Assembly (NCBI GenBank): GCA_000437495.1
Contig: FR897847.1
Location: 11,520-45,775 of the forward strand
Origin: Prevotella sp. CAG:485
GTDB taxonomy: Bacteria; Bacteroidota; Bacteroidia; Bacteroidales; Muribaculaceae
Direction: 5' to 3'
Length of the DNA stretch: 34,256 nucleotides
Shown here: positions 1 through 8,365 of the stretch, piece after piece
Layout: every line of letters starts with the position of its first letter
Numbering within the stretch: position 1 is the first letter of the stretch
Program-made: the position numbers and the translations under genes
The notes under the pieces: generated by a model
The model's input: the letters and a program-made list of their open reading frames with translations, nothing else
Database searches by the model: none
Told to the model about the DNA's origin: nothing

Positions 1-1
1 C

Positions 2-2968
2 GCCGCCGGCATCGTAGCCCGTCTGATGGAAGGCGCCAAGGTACTGAACTGCTACAACGCAGGCACCATTACCTGCGGCGATACTTACAGCGCCGGTCTG
101 GTGGCCGAGATGAAAGAGGGCTCTGCTCTGCTCAACAGCCAGAACGACGGTCTGGTGCATGCTGACTCGCTTGTTACCATACCCTTCATCAAGACAGCTG
201 CCGCAGCCGGTCTGGTAGGCAACACAGGCGGCAAGGTACTCATTGCCAACTGCGTCAACCAGGGCAACGTGAAGGCAGGCACCGAGGTGGCCGGCATAGT
301 GGCCCGTATGGCCGACGGCACTCAGCTCCGCAACGTCATCAACACAGGTATCCTGCACATGGGCGACTCCAAGTCGGAGACGGGCGGCATCGCTGCCACA
401 AACCGCAACATCGTAGCTGCCAAGAACACTTATTACGACGCTCAGCTGATTTTCCAGGGCGCCGTTGGCAACGCTCCTTACAGTGGCGTCAAGGGTCTCA
501 ACAGCTCGGAACTCCTGGCAGGAACGGTTCTCGAAGGTCTGTCGACCGACACGTTCGACTTCAGCGCCGGCCAACTCCCTGTGCTTAAACTCTTCAAGGA
601 TGAAACTGCCACCAAAGCTCTGCGCAGCATGTACATCACGCTGACGGCTCCCGAGGTAAGCAACGAAATCAACTCTCCGGCCACTCTGACTTCCGCTCAG
701 GGTCTGACATGGAAACTCGCCGGCAAGGGCTTCACCATCAACGGTACCACTCTCCAGCCGCAGAGCACGGCGAAACCGGCTCAGGCACTCCTGACTGCCA
801 CTTTAGGCAACTTCTCCCGCGAGTTCGAACTGCAGCGCACGCACGTGCCCTTCAGCGGCGCCGGCACGCAGCAGGATCCTTACAAGCTCAACACCTACAA
901 CGACTGGAAACTGCTGTCGCAATACACCAACCGTTACGGTCTGCGCTACAGCGGCAAGTACTTTGCCATGAACAACGACGTGGATTGTGATTCTACCGAC
1001 AACTTCATGCCGGTGGCTTACAACAGCGCCAACCACTTCATGGGCAACATCGACGGCCAAAACCACACGCTGAAACACATCCGCATTGAGTACACCGACA
1101 AGAACGGCGATCTTCCTTACGAGAATGCCGGCGTCATAGGTACTCTGGGCCGCGAAGGCAGCATCAGCAATATGCGCATCAACGGCCGCATCCGTGCTTA
1201 CAAGTATGTAGGCGGTCTGGTAGGCATCAGCTACGGCAACATCGACAACTGCCACAACGACGGCTATGTAGGCTCCACCAACAACACCAACACTGCCGGT
1301 CTGATTTGCTCGGCTTACGCCGGCAAAATCACCAACTGCACCAACCGCGGTCAGGTAATAGGCAACTACAACACTGTGGGCGGCATCCTGTCATACGGCG
1401 GCCTGACGGTTACCGTTGAGAACTGCCACAACTATGGCGTTGTAATGGCCAAAGACAGCGTTGGCGACCGTTATTACGGCACCGTAGGCGGCATTGTGGG
1501 CAACATGAGCGGCACCATCCGCAACTGCACCAACCGCGGCACCGTGAAGGGCGCTTCTTCGGTAGGCGGCGTGGTAGGCAACGGCAACTATGTTGACTCC
1601 TGCTTCAACTACTCTGAGATTAACATCAACGGCTCAATGGTGGGCGGTGTGGCCGGTCGTATCAACGGCAGCATAACCCATTGCCGCAACTACGCAGAGG
1701 TATTCGGCACCAACTACACAGGCGGTGTGGTAGGCGACCTCTCCACCAACGCCAAGGGCAGCTATCTGGCCAACTACGCCAAGGTGCACGGCACTTCTAA
1801 ATCTTATACCGGCGGTGTTGCCGGCGACCTGAGCTCGGGCAGCGTTCTCGACTCTTGCGCCAACTACGCCGAGGTATTGGGCGAAGGCACCAACTCAGGC
1901 TATGTGGGCGGTGTAACCGGTGGCGGTAATAACAACATCACTCTGAGCCGTCTGGTCAACTACGCTCCCGTAACCGTTACGGGCGGCGACAAAACCTACT
2001 ATGTAGGCGGCATTGCCGGCGCTTGCGGCGGCTTCATCAACGACTGCTACAACTACGGCGAAGTAACCAACAAATCGTATGGCACCGGCGGTATCGCAGG
2101 CCACGGCAACGGCCGCGCCAACCGCTGCGTCAACCTGGGCAATGTTTCCACCTCTTACACCGGCACAAGCAAATACGGCAATGCCGGCGGCATCTGGGGC
2201 AACAGCGCCATCAATATCTACGACTGCATCAACTACGGCAACGTAACCGGCTCTCACTACACCGGCGGCATCCTGGGCTATTCAACAGGCTCAACCAAAA
2301 TCGCCCGTGTATACTTCTCCGGCACTCTGACGGGTGTTGACGAGGCCACCACTGGCGCCATCGTTCACGTTGACGCTTCTCAGAGCAAGGTAACCGTGGA
2401 TTCGGCTTACTACAACACTGACCTGGCCAAGGGCTTCCCGACCAACGACGCTGACGCAGCCCGCGCCATCGGCCTTTCGTCGATGAACCTCACCCGCGCT
2501 CTGCTTGGCAAAGCGTTCGACTATCACCAGAACTCGCTGCCCACTCTGAAGGTGTTTGCAGCCAACCCCGACCTCAACGCAGCTTCCAACATCCTCATCT
2601 TCAAGGATGGCGAAAACGCCGAGAGCCTGCGCAGCTCCTGCCGCATAGAGCGTTTCGACGGCGTTGACGTTACTGTATCTCCCAACCTCAAGATTGAGGG
2701 CAACAAGATTTATGTGGTAGCCACCAAGGCTAAAGACCCGGCAACCATCACCATCAAGGCTCCGAACTACACACGCGTCTACACTGTCATCACCGACAAT
2801 GGCGGCAACGTGGTCGACGGCCTCGACGGTGCCAAGACACCGGCTTCTGTACGCTACTTCAGCCTCGACGGCATTGAGATAGCCAATCCGGCCGCCGGCT
2901 CCACGGTAATACGCATCACCCTCTACACCGACGGCACCGCCGCCACTGAAAAGGTGATTATCCGCTGA
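2..2968 (+). CDS. GLUG-repeat surface protein, 3' part (5' end outside window)
   Basis: The reading frame is open from the left edge to a TGA at 2966-2968, so the N-terminus is missing; the ATG at 26 is internal. About 988 residues are visible. They are dominated by roughly 30-residue GLUG-like repeats of the type VGGLVG...I.NC.N.G.V, typical of large beta-helical surface or secreted proteins of Bacteroidota. Around nt 841-1090 a new module begins (GAGTQQDPYKL, then GKYFAMNNDVDC and FMGNIDGQNHTLKHI), a common entry segment for GLUG domains. Each of the two repeat blocks ends in a similar cap (YYDAQL...LPVLKLFKDE near nt 430-600; YYNTDL...LPTLKVF near nt 2410-2560), so the protein is internally duplicated. 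The last 45 residues (VRYFSLDGIEI...EKVIIR) resemble a type IX secretion (Por-like) C-terminal sorting domain. The role is probably adhesion or glycan contact; the ligand is unknown. A strong terminator follows. Confidence 0.85.
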   Translation, partial: AAGIVARLMEGAKVLNCYNAGTITCGDTYSAGLVAEMKEGSALLNSQNDGLVHADSLVTIPFIKTAAAAGLVGNTGGKVLIANCVNQGNVKAGTEVAGIVARMADGTQLRNVINTGILHMGDSKSETGGIAATNRNIVAAKNTYYDAQLIFQGAVGNAPYSGVKGLNSSELLAGTVLEGLSTDTFDFSAGQLPVLKLFKDETATKALRSMYITLTAPEVSNEINSPATLTSAQGLTWKLAGKGFTINGTTLQPQSTAKPAQALLTATLGNFSREFELQRTHVPFSGAGTQQDPYKLNTYNDWKLLSQYTNRYGLRYSGKYFAMNNDVDCDSTDNFMPVAYNSANHFMGNIDGQNHTLKHIRIEYTDKNGDLPYENAGVIGTLGREGSISNMRINGRIRAYKYVGGLVGISYGNIDNCHNDGYVGSTNNTNTAGLICSAYAGKITNCTNRGQVIGNYNTVGGILSYGGLTVTVENCHNYGVVMAKDSVGDRYYGTVGGIVGNMSGTIRNCTNRGTVKGASSVGGVVGNGNYVDSCFNYSEININGSMVGGVAGRINGSITHCRNYAEVFGTNYTGGVVGDLSTNAKGSYLANYAKVHGTSKSYTGGVAGDLSSGSVLDSCANYAEVLGEGTNSGYVGGVTGGGNNNITLSRLVNYAPVTVTGGDKTYYVGGIAGACGGFINDCYNYGEVTNKSYGTGGIAGHGNGRANRCVNLGNVSTSYTGTSKYGNAGGIWGNSAINIYDCINYGNVTGSHYTGGILGYSTGSTKIARVYFSGTLTGVDEATTGAIVHVDASQSKVTVDSAYYNTDLAKGFPTNDADAARAIGLSSMNLTRALLGKAFDYHQNSLPTLKVFAANPDLNAASNILIFKDGENAESLRSSCRIERFDGVDVTVSPNLKIEGNKIYVVATKAKDPATITIKAPNYTRVYTVITDNGGNVVDGLDGAKTPASVRYFSLDGIEIANPAAGSTVIRITLYTDGTAATEKVIIR

Positions 2969-2987
2969 CTCATACTTGATTAATGAT

Positions 2988-3020
2988 AAAGCTGCGTCAT
3001 TTTCTTGGCGCAGCTTTTTT
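2988..3020 (+). terminator. Rho-independent terminator after the GLUG protein
   Basis: A perfect 9-bp stem (AAAGCTGCG at 2988-2996 with CGCAGCTTT at 3009-3017) encloses a 12-nt loop and runs into a T tract ending at 3020. It starts 19 nt after the stop codon of the GLUG protein. Confidence 0.85.
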
Positions 3021-3148
3021 ATGACTTATAATCCGCGTATTCCACGCAAAGAGAGTGCTTAGAGGATACACAGCCAGCGACTCAGCCAAGCCAAGCAGAG
3101 AGAGGCTCTCAGGGGGAAAGGTGTAGTGAGAGGGAACGGGAAGCAGCT

Positions 3149-3194
3149 AAAAATAACAACGGGCTTATGAGAAGAGGATAAGGCCCGTTGTTAT
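3149..3194 (-). terminator. Rho-independent terminator of the kinase gene
   Basis: A 12-bp perfect inverted repeat (ATAACAACGGGC at 3153-3164, GCCCGTTGTTAT at 3183-3194) has an 18-nt loop that can extend the stem by four pairs past a one-base bulge. Read on the minus strand, the stem is followed by five T (plus A's at 3149-3153). It lies about 50 nt past the kinase stop codon. Nothing else is recognised in 3021-3148. Confidence 0.8.
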
Positions 3195-3244
3195 GATATG
3201 AGATTAGCCGGTGGTTATCTGTCTGTGCCGGAATGTGGTAAAGG

Positions 3245-4740
3245 TTAGAAATCTGTTACCTTCTGCGGACGACTGGGATTTGATATCGGGTTATGCTGAG
3301 TTTCCGTCTCATGCGGATTTGGCTTCTGCGGATTTGGCTTCTGCGGATTTGGTTTCTGCGTATTCGGCTTATTCCGGGTCTGTGTGCTGTTTGCAGAGGA
3401 GCCCTGGCGGTGGGTTGTGGAGGAATTCTGCTTGCGGGCTGAGGGCTGCTGTGAGGTGACTTTGGGAGCCGTCTGAGGCTCTGCCGTAACTGCAGGTGTC
3501 TCAACGGGCTCTTCCTCTTCGGGCAGTACAACAGGCTCAACAGCTGTGGTATCTGCGGCCGGAGTTTCCTCGTTATACTTAATCTCGTCATCCTTCTTTT
3601 GGCCCGAAAGTATGATAACCACGGCCACAACGGCGGCTACGACAATGCCACCAATCAGATAAAGGAGAGTCTTTTTGCTCTTGGCCTGAGCCGGTTGCAC
3701 TTCTACCTTCTCCACCTTGACCGGTTTGACAGGCTTAGCCGGTTTCTCTTCCTTTTCAGCAGGATTGTCGGCTTCTGCAACGGACTTTACGAAGCTCTTT
3801 GTGCTGTTGTCGCTTATCGTTTCAACGCGGACGGTGTCTGTAGAAGTAGATGCATCGAGCAACCCGCTAAGCGATGACGGGCGATCGTGCTTGTCGAGGG
3901 TCATGCGGCGGATTACCTCGCGGAGCCTGTCCGACACCGTTTCAGGAAGCATCCCTGCCATCTCGCCGGGACGCAGGTCGAGGGCGCGCGGCGGCGTTTT
4001 GCCTGTGAGGCAATAGAAGAGCGTGGCGCCGAGGGCATATACGTCGGCACCCGGCGAGAAGGTGGTGATACCGCCGTACTGTTCTGTAGGCGCGTATCCC
4101 TCGCTATAACCGAACGAGTTGATGGTAGAGGTGGCGTGGCCCTCTTTGTCGTAATGCTTCGACAGGCCGAAGTCGATGAGTACCGGGCGTACGGAGCCGT
4201 CGTCGGTCGGCTCAAGCATGATATTGTCGGGCTTTATGTCGAGGTGGCAAACGCGGTTCTGATGCAGCATCTCCACGGCCTCCATAACGGGTTTCAGCAG
4301 GCTGAGGGTCTCCTCTTCGCTGAGCTGGCCTTTCTCGGTAACGTAATCGCCAAGGCTCTTGCCGCGAAGATACTCCATGACGTAATAGGCGGTATTGTTA
4401 GCCTCGAAGACCTCGTCGAAGCTGACGATGTTGGGATGCGAGAACCGATTTTCTTCAGTCTCCGCGCCTCGTTGACAAAGTCTTTGCGCGAGTTCTCCAC
4501 GCGGTCGCGCGCCGGGTTGGAATACGACACGCTGGAGTTGTCGAGACGCTCGCAGTCATCGCGCAGGAAGAACTCCTTGAGGGCGAAATCCACCGTCATG
4601 CGTATGTTGCCCACCTTTACGGGGCCACGCACGCGGTAGGTGATACCGAAGCCTCCCTGACCTAATTTTTCCTCTATGGTATAGACGCGCTCGTTGCCTT
4701 GCAGACGGAATCCGCGCGCCAAAGAAGTATCATTGCTCAT
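3245..4740 (-). pseudogene. Transmembrane Ser/Thr protein kinase, frameshifted
   Basis: This is one kinase split over two minus-strand frames: N-terminus from the ATG at 4740, remainder ending at the TAA at 3245. Visible motifs are the glycine loop GQGGFG (residues 27-32), the ATP lysine in FALKEFF (K55), the catalytic loop HLDIKPDN (near nt 4240), DFG (near nt 4170) and the activation segment GYAPTEQYG. HRD is replaced by HLD, so it is a non-RD Hanks-type kinase. After the kinase domain come a Lys/Pro/Glu-rich linker, one membrane segment (about nt 3605-3680), an acidic Pro/Thr stretch and KPNPQ repeats. Homology breaks at a four-T run at 4449-4452: adding one base there gives LKKNRFSHPNIVSFDEV and restores a 498-residue protein. 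As written, translation leaves the kinase frame about 97 codons in, before the catalytic loop. It could be a real pseudogene, a phase-variable gene or a sequencing error. It stands alone, with its own promoter and terminator. Confidence 0.85.
3313..3372 (-). repeat. 15-bp tandem repeats encoding a KPNPQ tail of the kinase
   Basis: Four consecutive 15-nt units (GCGGATTTGGCTTCT and close variants at 3313, 3328, 3343 and 3358) encode repeating Lys-Pro-Asn-Pro-Gln on the minus strand. They lie in the extracytoplasmic C-terminal tail of the kinase. The unit length keeps the frame, so copy number could vary without breaking the protein. Confidence 0.85.
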
Positions 4741-4762
4741 ACAATAGAATCGTTTCTACCTG

Positions 4763-4794
4763 CAAAGGTAATCAAACGTGCGCCAATTGCCAAA
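4763..4794 (-). promoter_or_regulatory. Bacteroides-type promoter of the kinase gene
   Basis: On the minus strand TTTG (4794-4791), 20 nt, then TACCTTTG (4770-4763) matches the Bacteroides sigma-factor pattern TTTG-N19/20-TAnnTTTG. The box ends 22 nt before the kinase ATG at 4740. Confidence 0.7.
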
Positions 4795-4946
4795 TTATTA
4801 GCCACTTAGTTGACGAACTCTGTGGAAAATTGATAAAGGCTTCGGCCTGAAGTTTTGCAAAGCGGCGCCCCACGCCCTTCCGGCAACGCGCAGAGGCGGT
4901 CAGCGACAGCCTGAGTACAGTCATGAAATGGATTAAAAGGAATGGA

Positions 4947-4992
4947 ATAAAAAAGAGTAGCCGGAAAACCGAAGTTTATCACAGCTACTCTT
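4947..4992 (-). terminator. Rho-independent terminator after tRNA-Asp
   Basis: A 9-bp stem (AAGAGTAGC at 4953-4961, GCTACTCTT at 4984-4992) is followed on the minus strand by a T run (plus A's at 4949-4954). It begins 14 nt past the tRNA 3' end. The remaining spacer to the kinase promoter (4795-4946) shows only a tiny AGGC-TTCG-GCCT hairpin near 4840 and no gene. Confidence 0.85.
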
Positions 4993-5005
4993 CCTCTCTC
5001 CTCTG

Positions 5006-5080
5006 CGGTGCGGACGGGGCTTGAACCCGCGACTTCCAGCGTGACAGGCTGGCACTCTAACCAAACTGAGCTACCGCACC
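5006..5080 (-). tRNA. tRNA-Asp (anticodon GTC)
   Basis: On the minus strand the acceptor stem is GGTGCGG/CCGCACC with discriminator G at 5006. The D arm is GCTC...GAGT, the anticodon arm CCAGC-CTGTCAC-GCTGG gives anticodon GTC, and the T arm is GCGGG-TTCAAGC-CCCGT. CCA is not encoded. GTC reads Asp codons GAC and GAU. Confidence 0.95.
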
Positions 5081-5154
5081 TTGGGGTTATGTTTGCAATC
5101 GAAGGGTCAGATCTGCTGTAGTCTGCAAGTTTGTTTCCCTCTCGTTTGCGAGTG

Positions 5155-5186
5155 CAAAGTTACAACGTTTTTTTCAAGCGGCCAAA
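5155..5186 (-). promoter_or_regulatory. Promoter of tRNA-Asp
   Basis: On the minus strand TTTG (5186-5183), a 20-nt spacer, then TAACTTTG (5162-5155). It lies 75 nt before the tRNA 5' end, leaving a leader to be processed off. The AT-rich stretch from here to the ispG stop codon (5187-5283) contains no convincing terminator for ispG. Confidence 0.6.
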
Positions 5187-5283
5187 TATTTTGGCAAAAA
5201 AAATTCAATCTTTTTTCAAAAATTTTTAACCTCCGCTCCTAAGTGTCTGCATAGCAGCATGTTAGGGGTTGAAAATTTTTTGC

Positions 5284-6915
5284 TTATTTTTTGCCTTTCA
5301 TCAGCCCGTCGGCCTCTAAAAGTCGCAAAAGGTGTTCCACGGCCTCTTCCTGGGGTATGTTTTTCTCCACCGGGGTCTTGCCGCGATAGAGGGTTATGCG
5401 ACCCGGACCGGCGCCTACATAGCCGTAATCGGCATCGGCCATCTCGCCGGGTCCGTTGACGATGCACCCCATGACGGCAATTTTCAGTCCGGGAAGGCCG
5501 TGGGTGGCTTCCTGCACGCGGCGCAGGGTATCTTCCAGGTTGAAGAGGGTGCGTCCGCAGCCCGGACAGGCAATATATTCCGTCTTGCTGAAACGCAGTC
5601 GCGCAGCCTGCAGTATGGCCAGCGATATGGAGGTGAGCTTGTCGCGGTCCACCCCGTCGGCATCAATCCATAATCCTGCGCCGTAACCGTCCATGAGCAG
5701 CGCACCTGCGTCGGCACCTGCCAGCACACCCACTTCTTCGGCGTTACGTCCCTGATAGGTAAAATGAAGCACAACGGGGTTGCGGCGCCCTGTAAGGCGC
5801 AGACGGTCGATGTATGAGGCCATCTCCCCCACGGGGTTGATATGCGTGGAGAAGAGGGCTATGGGGCTGTCGTCGGTGAGCAGCAGAGGGTCGGAAGAGG
5901 CATTCACGGCTTTCATGCCTTCGGGGTTGAAGTCGAGGTAAGCCACCTGCGGCACCGACACGCGCTGCTGTCCGGGCAACGGGTCGGCCATCTCGCGGGC
6001 TACGCCGGCCAGACGCTCGTCGGAGATAAGGATGGGGTCATGACCTTCGCGGCTCACTATATAATCGCGCAGCAGCCGCGCCACGGGAATCTCGTTTTCG
6101 GGGGCTTCGCTCAGCGATACGCGGATGGTGTCGCCCAAGCCTTCGGCCAAGAGGGTGCCGATGCCCACAGCGCTCTTTATGCGTCCGTCTTCGCCGCCGC
6201 CGGCTTCGGTAACGCCAAGATGCAGCGGATAGTCCATGCCTTCGGCGTCCATGCGCTCAACGAGCATGCGCACGGTGGCTATCATCACCACGGGGTTACT
6301 GGCTTTGACGGAAATTACAATGTCGTGGAAGTTGTGTTTGCGGGCAATGTGCAGATACTCCATCACCGACTCGGTCATACCCTCGGGTGTGTCGCCGTAG
6401 CGCATCATGACGCGGTGGCTAAGCGAGCCGTGGTTGACGCCAAGGCGCAGTGCGGTGCCGTTTTGGCGGCACAGCTCAAGAAGGGGCACGAGCCGTTCCT
6501 CCACCTGCTGCAGCTGCTGCCGGTACTGGTCAAGGGTCATCTCTTCGCCCTCCACCACACGCGGCTGGTCGGCGAAGTTGCCGGGGTTGATGCGCACTTT
6601 CTGAGCCGTTACGGCGGCCGTCATGGCGGCTTTGGGATTGAAATGCACATCAGCCACCAACGGCACGCGGCAGCCTTCGCTGTCGAGAATGCGGCGCACC
6701 TTAGCCAGTGTCTCGGCCTCACGCACACCCTGGGTGGTGACGCGCACCAGTTCGCCACCGGCCTTACTGATGAGCAATGCCTGACGGGCTGTGGCGGCGG
6801 CATCGAGGCTCGGCGTGTTGGTCATGGACTGCAGCCTGACGGGGTTGAAGCCGCCAATGCTTACTTCGCCGACTTTTACGGCGCGGGTGATGCGCCGTCG
6901 GTAATTGTATCGCAC
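5284..6915 (-). CDS. ispG: (E)-4-hydroxy-3-methylbut-2-enyl-diphosphate synthase IspG (GcpE)
   Basis: IspG carries out the reductive step from methylerythritol cyclodiphosphate to HMBPP in the MEP isoprenoid pathway, using a [4Fe-4S] cluster. The 543-residue length and the middle region fit the large form with an inserted domain known from Bacteroidota, Chlamydiae and plants, rather than the shorter E. coli form. The N-terminal barrel opens with VGEVSIGGFNPVRLQSMTNT. The cluster ligands are visible as CPGCGRT (C450, C453) and MGCIVNGPGE (C484, E491). The only plausible start is a GTG at 6915: an in-frame stop lies eight codons upstream and there is no ATG between. The gene follows purE by 21 nt and is the last of the minus-strand operon. 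Confidence 0.95.
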   Translation of the reverse strand: MRYNYRRRITRAVKVGEVSIGGFNPVRLQSMTNTPSLDAAATARQALLISKAGGELVRVTTQGVREAETLAKVRRILDSEGCRVPLVADVHFNPKAAMTAAVTAQKVRINPGNFADQPRVVEGEEMTLDQYRQQLQQVEERLVPLLELCRQNGTALRLGVNHGSLSHRVMMRYGDTPEGMTESVMEYLHIARKHNFHDIVISVKASNPVVMIATVRMLVERMDAEGMDYPLHLGVTEAGGGEDGRIKSAVGIGTLLAEGLGDTIRVSLSEAPENEIPVARLLRDYIVSREGHDPILISDERLAGVAREMADPLPGQQRVSVPQVAYLDFNPEGMKAVNASSDPLLLTDDSPIALFSTHINPVGEMASYIDRLRLTGRRNPVVLHFTYQGRNAEEVGVLAGADAGALLMDGYGAGLWIDADGVDRDKLTSISLAILQAARLRFSKTEYIACPGCGRTLFNLEDTLRRVQEATHGLPGLKIAVMGCIVNGPGEMADADYGYVGAGPGRITLYRGKTPVEKNIPQEEAVEHLLRLLEADGLMKGKK

Positions 6916-6936
6916 CTTGCTGTGGGGTTTTAGCGG

Positions 6937-7443
6937 TTAGTTGGTCTTGTAAGTGTAATGAATCTCTTTCAGCTCATCGTTGGCCTTGACAATCTTATCG
7001 GCGAGGTGCGATTTATATTGGGCCACGCGCTGCTGAATGTCGTCGTCGTTGAGGGCCAATATCTCAGAGGCGAGGATAGCGGCATTGAGGGCGCCGTTGA
7101 CGCCTACAGTGGCTACGGGGATGCCCGGGGGCATCTGCACGATGGCCAAAAGGGCGTCGAGGCCGTCGAAGCTGCTGCGTATGGGCACGCCGATAACGGG
7201 CAGTGTGGTGAGCGAGGCTATGACGCCGCCAAGGTGTGCGGCCATGCCGGCGCCCGCTATTATCACTTTGATGCCTCGGCTGCGGGCCGTGGAGGCAAAC
7301 TGTTCAACCTCGCGCGGGGTGCGGTGGGCCGACAGGGCAAGTATCTCGAAGGGTATCTGCAGCTGATCGAAATATTCGGCTGCTTTCTGCATTATGGGCA
7401 GGTCGGATGTGCTGCCCATTATGATGCTTACAATCGGTGTCAT
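6937..7443 (-). CDS. purE: N5-carboxyaminoimidazole ribonucleotide mutase PurE
   Basis: Class I PurE converts N5-CAIR to CAIR in de novo purine synthesis. The 168-residue protein has the expected MGSTSDLPIM phosphate loop (residues 9-18), SAHRTP with the catalytic His40, the AGAGMAAHLGG loop and GVPIRSS. The ATG at 7443 is chosen because family members begin right before VSIIMGS. An in-frame ATG at 7473 would add ten residues (MPDIITYTYT) and overlap the preceding gene by 8 nt; it is less likely. The partner PurK is not in the window. Confidence 0.95.
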   Translation of the reverse strand: MTPIVSIIMGSTSDLPIMQKAAEYFDQLQIPFEILALSAHRTPREVEQFASTARSRGIKVIIAGAGMAAHLGGVIASLTTLPVIGVPIRSSFDGLDALLAIVQMPPGIPVATVGVNGALNAAILASEILALNDDDIQQRVAQYKSHLADKIVKANDELKEIHYTYKTN

Positions 7444-7465
7444 GGTGTAGGTATAAGTTATTATG

Positions 7466-8365
7466 TCAGGCACTGAGAATCAGCGCCGCGAGGTAAACGC
7501 AGAGGAATCCGTTGACCACGCCTGCCAGCACCTGCATATCGGTGTGGCGGCGCAGGAAGACTCGTGACGAGCCGAGGAGGCCGGTGAGGATGGCGGCGCC
7601 GAACATCCACCAGGTGAGGTTGACAACGGGCGAGCCGTACATGTTGATGACCAGGAGTGTGGCGAGGACGCCTCCGGCGCCGGTGGCATGGGCTGAAATC
7701 TTCCATTTGAAGTTGACGGCGCAGCAGATGCAGATGGCGGCGGCGGCGCCTACGTATGTGCTCCACATCCACTCCGGGGCGCCCTGCATCTTCAGGAAGA
7801 AGATGGAGCAGACGAGTCCGGCTATGGTGATGACATACGGTATGAAACGCTCGCGGCGGCTGTTGAGGCCAACGTCGCGCACCAGGCCAATGGCTCGCAG
7901 TACGCCGATGAGTATCATGGGCAGGATGGTGTTGAAGCCGGCAATGACCATCACCACGGTGATTTTATTCGCCTCGGGCATGGCGCGCATGGCCGACAGC
8001 CACAGCATAAGGATGACGCTGATGACGGGCATGAACATGGGCACCATTATCCACGAGAGTATTTTGGCACCCATGGCCATGGGGCCTTTCAGGGGCTCGG
8101 GGATGAGCTTCTGAGCCTCGTCGGCCTGGCGTTCGTCTACTTCATAGCCGTCGTCGTCTTTGTCGTCAGTCAGCTCACGGAGCTTTTCGGGGATATGAAG
8201 GCGCGAGGGTTTGCTTTCGCCGGTTTCGGTCTTAGGTCGCTCGGGCTTACGGCCCATTTTGGCTAATAGCGCATCATAAGCCGACGGCGCCGGCGGTGTG
8301 GTCGGCGCCGGGGTATCGGTCTTCTCCTCGTTGTTGTGAGGCACTTCAGGAAGTGTAAATTTCAT
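7466..8365 (-). CDS. PAP2-like integral membrane protein
   Basis: A 299-residue protein. The first 80 residues are polar, Pro/Lys/Glu-rich and probably unstructured. About six or seven hydrophobic segments follow, starting near KILSWIMVPMFMPV. Traces of the PAP2 acid-phosphatase signature remain: RRERFIPY as a possible motif 1, SAHATG as motif 2, and SRVFLRRHTDMQVLAG as motif 3. In motif 3 the usual His is present, but Gln stands where classic members have Asp. Such proteins may dephosphorylate lipid pyrophosphates or phosphatidates, but the substrate here is unknown. It overlaps the upstream pseudouridine synthase by 4 nt (ATGA), so the two are probably translationally coupled. Confidence 0.75.
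   Translation of the reverse strand: MKFTLPEVPHNNEEKTDTPAPTTPPAPSAYDALLAKMGRKPERPKTETGESKPSRLHIPEKLRELTDDKDDDGYEVDERQADEAQKLIPEPLKGPMAMGAKILSWIMVPMFMPVISVILMLWLSAMRAMPEANKITVVMVIAGFNTILPMILIGVLRAIGLVRDVGLNSRRERFIPYVITIAGLVCSIFFLKMQGAPEWMWSTYVGAAAAICICCAVNFKWKISAHATGAGGVLATLLVINMYGSPVVNLTWWMFGAAILTGLLGSSRVFLRRHTDMQVLAGVVNGFLCVYLAALILSA

Noticed and set aside
3887..4639. 250-codon plus-strand open frame
   Set aside because: It is antisense to the kinase catalytic domain and has no recognisable protein features.
3245..4740. Two separate adjacent kinase genes
   Set aside because: The catalytic-domain motifs are shared out in order between the two frames, and one added base joins them; the internal ATG at 4378 is mid-domain.
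5842..6933. 363-codon plus-strand open frame
   Set aside because: It lies antisense to ispG, is rich in His/Gly/Val as expected for a shadow frame in GC-rich DNA, and shows no domain or start signals.
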